NCBI GenBank assembly: GCA_013042925.1
Contig: JABDPH010000336.1
Span: forward strand, 1 to 11,608
Direction: 5' to 3'
Origin: Eudoraea sp.
GTDB lineage: Bacteria; Bacteroidota; Bacteroidia; Flavobacteriales; Flavobacteriaceae
DNA length: 11,608 nucleotides
The number at the start of each line of letters is the position of its first letter. The first letter of the stretch is position 1. Under the pieces are notes generated by a model. It did no database searches. It saw only the letters and a list, made by a program, of their open reading frames with translations, and was not told the DNA's origin. Made by a program: the position numbers and the translations under genes. Below, piece by piece: positions 1 through 6,736 of the stretch.

Positions 1-189
1 CAAAATCTCTTCACAGATGAAATGGTGTTGTTTCTTGAAAGCCATCCATATTACCATATTGAATCTAATGGTTCTTCTTTGCTCATTTTAAAAAAAGAAC
101 GACTTCTGGGCGTTCAGGAAATTAAAAGAATGATTTATTTTGGCCAGCAGTTACATGCCCTGGTAAAGCACAAAGAGGTATCTCACTGA
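1..189 (+). CDS. C-terminal end of an unrecognised protein (5' part outside window)
   Basis: An open frame runs from the first base of the window to the TGA at 187-189 and encodes the last 62 residues of a protein. The visible part is rich in hydrophobic and aromatic residues (for example FLESHPYYHIES and RMIYFGQQLHALVK) and has an amphipathic helical character near the end. I do not recognise the family. The absence of stops, the plausible codon use and the same orientation as the following genes support it as a real gene tail. A gap of 73 bp separates it from the metallo-hydrolase start, so it may or may not belong to the same transcript. No function is proposed. Confidence 0.6.
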   Translation, partial: QNLFTDEMVLFLESHPYYHIESNGSSLLILKKERLLGVQEIKRMIYFGQQLHALVKHKEVSH

Positions 190-262
190 TTGTTAAAAAA
201 TATTAATATTAAGGAATATCAGTAGAGCTTTCGTTATTTTGCAGCCGACTCAGAATACATCA

Positions 263-1123
263 ATGAACTTATACCCCGTTGAGACCGGAAATTTTAAATT
301 GGATGGAGGCGCAATGTTTGGTGTAGTGCCTAAATCTCTTTGGAAGAGAACCAACCCGGCAGATTCTAATAATATGATAGATATTGCCGCCCGGAGCCTC
401 CTTATTGAGGATGGCAACAGGCTTATCCTTATCGATACCGGGATGGGGAATAAACAAAGTGAGAAATTCTTTAGTTATTATTACCGTTGGGGAGATTATT
501 CCATCGATAGTTCACTCAAAAAAATAGGATTTCACCGTAATGATATTACCGACGTGTTTATGACACACCTACATTTTGATCATTGTGGCGGAAGCGTTGA
601 ATGGAATAAAGATCATACCGGTTATCAGCCGGCCTTTAAAAACGCCCATTACTGGAGTAACAAAAATCACTGGGAGTGGGCTACGAATCCGAATCTAAGG
701 GAAAAAGCTTCTTTTCTCAGGGAAAACCTTTTGCCCATGGAAGAAAGCGGCCAGCTAAAATTCATAGACATTGGCAGCGGCTCCTATATAGACAAATCAG
801 AATTGGGTTTTGGTGTTTTGCTGGTAGATGGTCATACAGACAAACAGATGATTCCACATATTAATTACAAAGGTAAAACCGTGGTATTTATGGCCGACTT
901 GCTACCTACAGCTGGTCATATTCCTGTGCCGTACATTATGGGTTATGATACCAGGCCTTTGCTAACACTTTCTGAAAAAGCAGCCTTTATGAAAAATGCT
1001 GCCGATCATAATTATTATTTATTCATGGAGCACGATGCGCATAATGAAATATGCACGGTAACGCATACCGAAAAGGGCGTTAGACTTCATAAAACATATA
1101 CATTTGATGAGGTCTGTAATTAA
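263..1123 (+). CDS. MBL-fold metallo-hydrolase
   Basis: A 286-residue metallo-beta-lactamase-fold hydrolase, probably cytoplasmic because no signal peptide is visible. The zinc motif HxHxDH is THLHFDH, with H102, H104, D106 and H107. Further ligands are expected at H191 (in VDGHTD), D212 (in MADLLP) and H257 (in MEHDAH), so the dinuclear metal site looks complete. The early IDTGMG motif at residues 57-62 is also typical. The ATG at 263 is chosen because MNLYPVETGNFKLDGGA matches how this family usually begins. An in-frame TTG at 239 would add eight residues and is less likely. A TTATTTTG at 234-241 resembles the Bacteroidetes -7 element but has no clear -33 partner. The gene overlaps the next by 17 bp, suggesting translational coupling. 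The family includes lactonases, thiolesterases and phosphodiesterases; the substrate here is unknown. Confidence 0.9.
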   Translation: MNLYPVETGNFKLDGGAMFGVVPKSLWKRTNPADSNNMIDIAARSLLIEDGNRLILIDTGMGNKQSEKFFSYYYRWGDYSIDSSLKKIGFHRNDITDVFMTHLHFDHCGGSVEWNKDHTGYQPAFKNAHYWSNKNHWEWATNPNLREKASFLRENLLPMEESGQLKFIDIGSGSYIDKSELGFGVLLVDGHTDKQMIPHINYKGKTVVFMADLLPTAGHIPVPYIMGYDTRPLLTLSEKAAFMKNAADHNYYLFMEHDAHNEICTVTHTEKGVRLHKTYTFDEVCN

Positions 1124-2003
1124 TATACTATTTGGTTTATTTTTTATTTTCCCTCTTTTCAACTGCAACGAAAAGCAGCGGACAAGTGAAGATTTTACCT
1201 CAGAATTCGGGTTCACGCCCGGCATTGAAGGGCCTGCTGTGAATGCAAACGGAGAACTTTTTGCTGTAAATTTTGCCAGGGAAGGTACTATTGGTAAGGT
1301 AAACAAAACAGGGGAATCTGAAATCTTTATTAGTTTACCGGAAGGCAGTATTGGCAATGGCATACGTTTTGATCTGCAAGGAAATATGTTTATTGCAGAC
1401 TACCTGGGCCATAAAGTGTACAGAATTAAAAAAGACACCAAAGACCCTGAAGTGTGGGCAAAGGATTCAACCATGAATCAACCAAATGACCTTGCCATTG
1501 GCCCAGGGGGCATAATTTATCTAAGTGATCCTAATTGGGCTGAAAACACAGGCAAGCTTTGGATGGTTAGTCCGGAACGGGAAATTTTATTATTGGAAGA
1601 AGGTATGGGTACCACTAACGGCGTAGAAGTAAGTCCGGATGGTAAGACCCTTTATGTAAATGAATCTGTACAAAGGGTGGTATGGAAATATGATATTCAG
1701 GAGAATGGAAAATTAAGCAACAAAACGAAATTTATATCTTTTACGGATTTTGGACTGGATGGAATGCGCTGCGATATGGAAGGAAATCTTTATCTTACCC
1801 GCTATGACAAAGGAACTGTAGCCATAGTTTCCCCGGAAGGCAAGATTCTGGAAGAGGTACTTTTAAAGGGTAAGAAGCCTTCAAATATCGCTTTTGGCGG
1901 GGATAAAGGGCTAGATTGTTTTGTTACTATGGCAGACAGGGGTTGCTTTGAGACATTTGAAGCCCTGTCACCGGGAAGTTATTATTCAAAAATACATTAC
2001 TAA
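1107..2003 (+). CDS. SMP-30/gluconolactonase-family lipoprotein
   Basis: A 298-residue six-bladed beta-propeller of the SMP-30/gluconolactonase/LRE (regucalcin-like) family. The N-terminus has a hydrophobic stretch ending LFNC, with C20 as the likely lipidated cysteine. The lipobox is relaxed but acceptable for Bacteroidetes, so a lipid-anchored envelope protein is inferred. Blade motifs recur through the chain. The four metal ligands known in the family can be matched: E41 (in IEGPA), N127 (in QPNDLA), N171 (in TNGVEVSPDG) and D218 (in LDGMRCD), so catalysis is plausible. The ATG at 1107 lies inside the end of the upstream MBL gene; a TTG one codon earlier (1104) is not needed. The substrate is likely a sugar lactone or similar ester, but the family is broad and not all members are lactonases. 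It sits 12 bp before the S8 protease gene. Confidence 0.85.
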   Translation: MRSVINILFGLFFIFPLFNCNEKQRTSEDFTSEFGFTPGIEGPAVNANGELFAVNFAREGTIGKVNKTGESEIFISLPEGSIGNGIRFDLQGNMFIADYLGHKVYRIKKDTKDPEVWAKDSTMNQPNDLAIGPGGIIYLSDPNWAENTGKLWMVSPEREILLLEEGMGTTNGVEVSPDGKTLYVNESVQRVVWKYDIQENGKLSNKTKFISFTDFGLDGMRCDMEGNLYLTRYDKGTVAIVSPEGKILEEVLLKGKKPSNIAFGGDKGLDCFVTMADRGCFETFEALSPGSYYSKIHY

Positions 2004-2015
2004 ATATAGATAAAT

Positions 2016-3644
2016 ATGACTTTTAGAAATTTAAAATCGGCTTTTTATGGGAGTCTCGTTATGGCTTTACTTGGTGGATGCGGTAGTACTGCCCTGGTAT
2101 TAACCCCAATTGAAAAAATTGATACCATACCCCTCAAAGTAACTGAACTCACTGAAACAGAGAGTGAGTCCTGGGGGCACGCAGATTTAGTTGCGGATAC
2201 CATCCCGGGAATCAGCTTAAATAAGGCCTATGATGAAATTATCAAGAATAAAAAGGGCAAAAGCGTTGTTGTAGCTGTCCTTGATTCAGGGATAGACCTG
2301 GATCATGAAGATCTGGATGATGTACTCTGGACAAATAAAGGTGAAAAACCCGGAAATGGGATAGACGACGATAAGAATGGTTACATTGATGACATTCACG
2401 GTTATAACTTTTTAGGCGAGTCTTATAATGAGCAACTGGAATATACCCGAATCGTTAAGTTTAAGATGGGTGATGCTGCTATTCAGGAAAAAGCTAATGC
2501 GAAGCTGCAGGAAGAGGTATCCAAAAACACACAAAACAAACAACGCTATGAACAAATTCTAGGATCTGTAATGGCTGCAGATGCAGCTGTAAAGGAGCAT
2601 TTAGGAAAAGATACGTATTCCAAAGAAGATGTTATGGCTATTCAGACAGAAGCCCAGGCCTTACTTCAATATGTTTCTGTACTCAAGCAGATGTATACTA
2701 TTGATGATACTATTCCGGATGTTTTGAAACATTTGAACGAAGGCGTTAAGTATTTTACAGAACGTTTGGATTACCATTTTAATGTGGATTTTGACGGCAG
2801 GAAAATTGTAGGTGACGATCCGTACGACCTTATGGATGTGGGTTATGGCGACGGAAATCCAAAAAACAGGGTAAAGGATGAAAGTCATGGAACCCATGTT
2901 GCCGGGATTATTGCGGCTGAACGTAACAATGGTCAGGGTGTAAACGGAGTGGCTAATAACGTACAGATAATGAGTATCCGTGCAGTACCAAATGGTGATG
3001 AATATGACAAAGATATCGCCCTTGGAATCCGATATGCCGTTGATAATGGGGCAAAAATTATCAATGCCAGCTTTGGAAAATCTTTTTCTCTGAATTCTGA
3101 TTGGGTATTCGATGCAATAAAATATGCTGCTGATAATGACGTGCTTATTGTACATGCGGCAGGAAACGATGGCCTGGATTTAGATGACCCTGAGAATCCA
3201 AACTACCCCAATGATCAGGTTGATGTGAACAGCAATGAAATAGCGGATAACGTTATCACAATTGGTGCGCTAAATGGTAAATACGGTTCAGAAATGGTTG
3301 CTTCATTTTCTAACTACGGAAAAATGAACGTGGATGTTTTTGCTCCTGGCGCGAAGATCTATTCAACAATGCCGGAAAACGAATACGAGTTTCAGAACGG
3401 TACCTCAATGGCGGCGCCTATGGTTTCCGGAATCGCAGCGCTTATTCGTTCTCATTATCCGAAACTTTCGGCTTCAGATGTAAAACGAATTCTCATTGAA
3501 TCTGGCTTGAGTTCCAGTACTTCAGTCATTTTAGCCGGTGATGCAGAAAAATCAAAACCCTTTGATGAAGTAACGAAATCAGGGAAGATGGTGAATGCAT
3601 ACAATGCCTTAATAATGGCAAGTAATATGTCTAAAAGTTTATAA
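2016..3644 (+). CDS. S8 (subtilisin-like) serine peptidase, lipoprotein
   Basis: A 542-residue subtilase. The N-terminus carries a lipoprotein signal with lipobox LGGC (C22), so it is probably anchored in the envelope. The catalytic triad is complete: D90 in AVLDSGID, H291 in ESHGTHVAG and S464 in NGTSMAAP. The oxyanion asparagine is N384 in HAAGND. Residues 113-128 form an acidic loop (NGIDDDKNGYIDD) resembling an EF-hand-type calcium loop, with D117, D119, N121 and D125 as possible ligands. About 200 residues separate Asp and His, against roughly 30-40 in classical subtilisins. Most of the extra length (about 135-255) is charged and helix-prone. No type IX secretion C-terminal domain is seen; the protein ends shortly after the catalytic domain. 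The gene is 12 bp after the SMP-30 gene and 17 bp before the M1 peptidase gene, consistent with an operon. Proposed role: envelope or extracellular protein degradation. Confidence 0.93.
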   Translation: MTFRNLKSAFYGSLVMALLGGCGSTALVLTPIEKIDTIPLKVTELTETESESWGHADLVADTIPGISLNKAYDEIIKNKKGKSVVVAVLDSGIDLDHEDLDDVLWTNKGEKPGNGIDDDKNGYIDDIHGYNFLGESYNEQLEYTRIVKFKMGDAAIQEKANAKLQEEVSKNTQNKQRYEQILGSVMAADAAVKEHLGKDTYSKEDVMAIQTEAQALLQYVSVLKQMYTIDDTIPDVLKHLNEGVKYFTERLDYHFNVDFDGRKIVGDDPYDLMDVGYGDGNPKNRVKDESHGTHVAGIIAAERNNGQGVNGVANNVQIMSIRAVPNGDEYDKDIALGIRYAVDNGAKIINASFGKSFSLNSDWVFDAIKYAADNDVLIVHAAGNDGLDLDDPENPNYPNDQVDVNSNEIADNVITIGALNGKYGSEMVASFSNYGKMNVDVFAPGAKIYSTMPENEYEFQNGTSMAAPMVSGIAALIRSHYPKLSASDVKRILIESGLSSSTSVILAGDAEKSKPFDEVTKSGKMVNAYNALIMASNMSKSL

Positions 3645-3661
3645 TTCTTATACTGTACTAA

Positions 3662-5527
3662 ATGTATTTAAAGACGCTATTGCCAAAATTCATTTTTGCC
3701 TTGTCTGCCTTTGCGGTTACTCTTAATGCCCAGACAAATTATTCGTACTGGCAACAACATGTGGATTATATAATGGAGGTTTCTATGGATGTTGAAAATT
3801 ACCAGTATACAGGTACTCAACGCCTGGTTTATACAAACAATTCGCCCGATGAATTGAGTCGCGTATATTTTCACATGTACTTTAATGCCTTTCAGCCGGG
3901 CAGCGAAATGGATATCAGATTGCAAAATATCAAGGATCCCGATGGGAGGATGTCTGTCAACGGCCAAAGCAGGATTGCCAGTCTTGCACCTGATGAGATT
4001 GGATATCTCAGGGCTTCTTCGCTAAAACAGAATGGGGAGGATGTTTCGTTCAATCTTGAAGGTACAGTTCTGGAAGTGGTGTTGGCCAAACCAATTCCTT
4101 CCGGCGGCAAAAGCACTTTTGATATGGAATTTGAGGGGCAGGTTCCTCTTCAAATTAGGCGTTCCGGCAGAAATAATTCTGAAGGTGTTGCATTGTCTAT
4201 GAGCCAATGGTATCCAAAAATGGCTGAATATGATTTTGAAGGCTGGCATGCAGACCCGTACATAGGCAGAGAGTTTCATGGGGTTTGGGGCGATTTTGAC
4301 GTTAAACTTACCATTGATAAAGATTATACTGTTGGCGGCAGTGGCTACCTTCAAAACCCACAGGAAATTGGACATGGCTACGAAACTCCGGGTAGTAAAA
4401 TAAAAAAGACTAAAGGCAAAACACTAACCTGGCACTTTAAGGCTCCTATGGTTCACGATTTTATGTGGGCGGCCGATCCTGAGTATATTCACGATTCGCT
4501 AAAGATGGAAAACGGGCCTACCCTGCATTTCTTTTATAAAAACAATCCTGAAATTCTTGAAAACTGGAAAAATCTACAGCCTAAGACTGCAGATGCCATG
4601 ACATTTTTCAATGAGAATATTGGTGAATATCCCTATGAGCAGTATTCAGTGATACAAGGAGGAGACGGTGGAATGGAATATGCAATGAGTACACTCATAA
4701 CCGGGGAGCGAAAATTTGAAAGCCTTGTAGGGGTTACAGTTCACGAATTGGCACACTCCTGGTTTCAGCATGTATTGGCTACCAATGAATTAAAACATGC
4801 CTGGATGGATGAAGGCTTTACACAATTCATTTCGAGTTTATGTATGAACGAAGTGATGAATCAGCAAAAGGACAATCCGTTTGAAAGTACATATAACAGC
4901 TATTTTTCTTTAGCACAATCCGGAAAGGAACAGCCTCAGACCACCCATTCAGACAGGTATAAACTCAATACGGCATATGGCATTTCTGCTTACAATAAGG
5001 GTTCTATATTTTTATCTCAATTGGGCTATGTCATAGGGCAGGATAAGTTGATGGAATCTCTGCGGTCTTACTATGCTGATTTTAAGTTTAAACACCCAAT
5101 CCCCAATGATATTAAAAGAACAGCAGAAAAGGTTTCCGGAATAGAATTAGACTGGTATCTCACTGATTGGACAGGAACCACAAATACCATAGACTACGGA
5201 ATAAAAGAGGTACAGGCAGAAGGCAATAAAACCAAAATAGTCCTTGAAAGAATAGGTCTGATGCCAATGCCTATAGATCTCCTGCTGGTTTATGAAGACG
5301 GAACGAGAGAGACTTTTTATACGCCATTGCGTATAATGAGAGGTGAAAAAGATAATCCCTATGCAAATATCGAGAGAACAACTTTGCAGGATTGGCCCTG
5401 GGCCTATCCTACCTTTGAATTTGTTGTAGAGAAGCCTCTTAGCTCCGTTAAAGCAGTGGTAATTGACCCTTCTCAGCTGATGGCTGATATAAATCTGGAA
5501 AACAATATTTGGCAGGCTTCTGAGTAA
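3662..5527 (+). CDS. M1 family metallopeptidase (exported aminopeptidase-like)
   Basis: A 621-residue zinc metallopeptidase of the M1 (gluzincin) family. A signal peptide covers residues 1 to about 23 (positive start, hydrophobic core, end LNAQ), so it is exported. A beta-rich N-terminal domain (about 30-270) precedes the catalytic domain. The exopeptidase motif appears as GGMEY (336-340) in place of the common GAMEN/GGMEN. The zinc motif is HELAH (H361, E362, H365), followed by the third ligand E384 in WMDEGF, and a tyrosine in SAYNKG is a likely transition-state stabiliser. The length fits the bacteroidetal M1 subgroup, which lacks the long C-terminal helical domain of classical aminopeptidase N. 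It follows the S8 protease by 17 bp on the same strand, suggesting the two act together on extracellular peptides. Its stop codon abuts the stop of the convergent gene. Confidence 0.95.
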   Translation: MYLKTLLPKFIFALSAFAVTLNAQTNYSYWQQHVDYIMEVSMDVENYQYTGTQRLVYTNNSPDELSRVYFHMYFNAFQPGSEMDIRLQNIKDPDGRMSVNGQSRIASLAPDEIGYLRASSLKQNGEDVSFNLEGTVLEVVLAKPIPSGGKSTFDMEFEGQVPLQIRRSGRNNSEGVALSMSQWYPKMAEYDFEGWHADPYIGREFHGVWGDFDVKLTIDKDYTVGGSGYLQNPQEIGHGYETPGSKIKKTKGKTLTWHFKAPMVHDFMWAADPEYIHDSLKMENGPTLHFFYKNNPEILENWKNLQPKTADAMTFFNENIGEYPYEQYSVIQGGDGGMEYAMSTLITGERKFESLVGVTVHELAHSWFQHVLATNELKHAWMDEGFTQFISSLCMNEVMNQQKDNPFESTYNSYFSLAQSGKEQPQTTHSDRYKLNTAYGISAYNKGSIFLSQLGYVIGQDKLMESLRSYYADFKFKHPIPNDIKRTAEKVSGIELDWYLTDWTGTTNTIDYGIKEVQAEGNKTKIVLERIGLMPMPIDLLLVYEDGTRETFYTPLRIMRGEKDNPYANIERTTLQDWPWAYPTFEFVVEKPLSSVKAVVIDPSQLMADINLENNIWQASE

Positions 5528-6733
5528 TTATTTTTTATACCAGAAAGCGTCTTTGTACATCTCATTTTTCGCAGCCCGCTCCCGGTTATACAATATCAAA
5601 TGTGTTTCATCAACCATTCTGTTCCTGTAGCCCAATAGGTGGAAAAAGGGTTTGTTAAAAAACCTGGCGACCTTTAAATTTACCATGAGTTTTTCCTTTG
5701 ATGAATTAGACCAGGATATCCCAGGAAGTGAAGCCAGAAAAGAATCAAATTTAATTCTGCGTAAAAATGCCGAAAAAGATAATATCCATGATGGTATTGG
5801 ACGTATAAGGAAAAAACCCTCTTCGCCCTGAACCTGATAAAGGGGCATGAACACTATGGTGTCTTTATATGCCGTTATCTCTTCTCCATTATGATTGGCC
5901 AGGGTTATGCCTTTCGGTAATTTATCAAAGCTGCTGAAGCCCGGAAACATCTTAAAATTATCAGCTTGAGTAATTCTGTGCCTGTGAATTATCTCGTAAA
6001 AAATGGTATTTCCCTTTGCAGCTGTACTTAGTACATTGCGATGCTTCTTATAGTCCGGCACTTCTTCTTTGTCAATAATGCCGGCATAAATCAAGGCAAG
6101 CCAGATAAATGAAATTGAGTTAGTGACGGCTTCCGCTGTAAAGTGCTGCCCGGATTCAAACCCTACAGCAACGTATCCTTTTTCATTGATATAGCTCAAC
6201 ATCGGCCCTTCAAGATATTCTTCTATCCCAAGGATTACCGGAACGGGAAATAAGCGTGCAAACTCCCTGTTTATTAAGGCATCATTTATAGTAATAAATG
6301 GTAATGTTGGACTGGAGGTGGTATGAAAATCAATAAAGTAGTAAGGAGCCGGTTCCGTTTTAAATATGTCCGAGATCAGTCGGTATATTATAGTCAATTC
6401 ATTCTCTTCAACCGAGAGTTCCTTATGGTTTCTTTGTTCAATTTTATCTATGCCGGCATGTGTCCAAATTCGATTTAGATCATCGTCTAAAAAACGTTTC
6501 TTTTTGAGTAGTGCCGGGATATTTCCTTTAATTCCAATAATGGATCCCTTTATTTGCAGCTCACTGCCTTTCAATTGTCTGAACACATTCTCCAGCGCTT
6601 CAACCCCTGAAGGTTCGTTGCCATGTATTCCTCCAAAAAAAACTAAGGTTGGGCCTGTTTCCTCACCAGAAATGTGACCTATTATTCTTTCGGCTTTTAG
6701 TTTTTCTATAGACCTCGTTTGGAACTTATTCAT
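5528..6733 (-). CDS. Succinylglutamate desuccinylase/aspartoacylase-like zinc deacylase (M14-related)
   Basis: A 401-residue protein of the AstE/AspA family, zinc amidohydrolases with the carboxypeptidase (M14-like) fold that remove acyl groups from amino acids or related compounds. Zinc ligands are H37 and E40 in GGIHGNEPSG and H137 in IDFHTTSS. DLNR (85-88) is the substrate-binding motif of the family, and E193 in VGFESGQH is the expected catalytic glutamate. No signal peptide is seen, so it should be cytoplasmic. A C-terminal part of about 90 residues (from about 310) goes beyond the core catalytic domain and is of unknown role. The ATG lies 3 bp after the stop of the upstream GCS2-CBS gene and in the same reading frame (see findings), so co-transcription is almost certain. 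The substrate is unknown; the neighbouring ligase suggests an N-acyl or glutamyl-type amide. Confidence 0.87.
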   Translation of the reverse strand: MNKFQTRSIEKLKAERIIGHISGEETGPTLVFFGGIHGNEPSGVEALENVFRQLKGSELQIKGSIIGIKGNIPALLKKKRFLDDDLNRIWTHAGIDKIEQRNHKELSVEENELTIIYRLISDIFKTEPAPYYFIDFHTTSSPTLPFITINDALINREFARLFPVPVILGIEEYLEGPMLSYINEKGYVAVGFESGQHFTAEAVTNSISFIWLALIYAGIIDKEEVPDYKKHRNVLSTAAKGNTIFYEIIHRHRITQADNFKMFPGFSSFDKLPKGITLANHNGEEITAYKDTIVFMPLYQVQGEEGFFLIRPIPSWILSFSAFLRRIKFDSFLASLPGISWSNSSKEKLMVNLKVARFFNKPFFHLLGYRNRMVDETHLILYNRERAAKNEMYKDAFWYKK

Positions 6734-6736
6734 GAA

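Noticed and set aside
199..210. Palindrome AATATTAATATT upstream of the MBL gene
   Set aside because: It is made only of A and T in an AT-rich spacer and is short, so chance is sufficient; no T run or stem stability supports a terminator.
239..262. TTG start adding eight residues to the MBL-fold hydrolase
   Set aside because: The ATG at 263 gives the N-terminus typical of the family, and the TTG falls inside a -7-like sequence.
1019..1363. 114-codon open frame on the minus strand across the MBL/SMP-30 junction
   Set aside because: Both overlapped plus-strand genes have strong family motifs; the antisense product has none.
2661..3155. 164-codon open frame on the minus strand
   Set aside because: It lies wholly inside the S8 peptidase gene, opposite clear catalytic motifs, and shows no recognisable domain; it is a shadow frame.
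4022..4375. 117-codon open frame on the minus strand
   Set aside because: It is embedded in the N-terminal domain of the M1 peptidase gene with no domain of its own.
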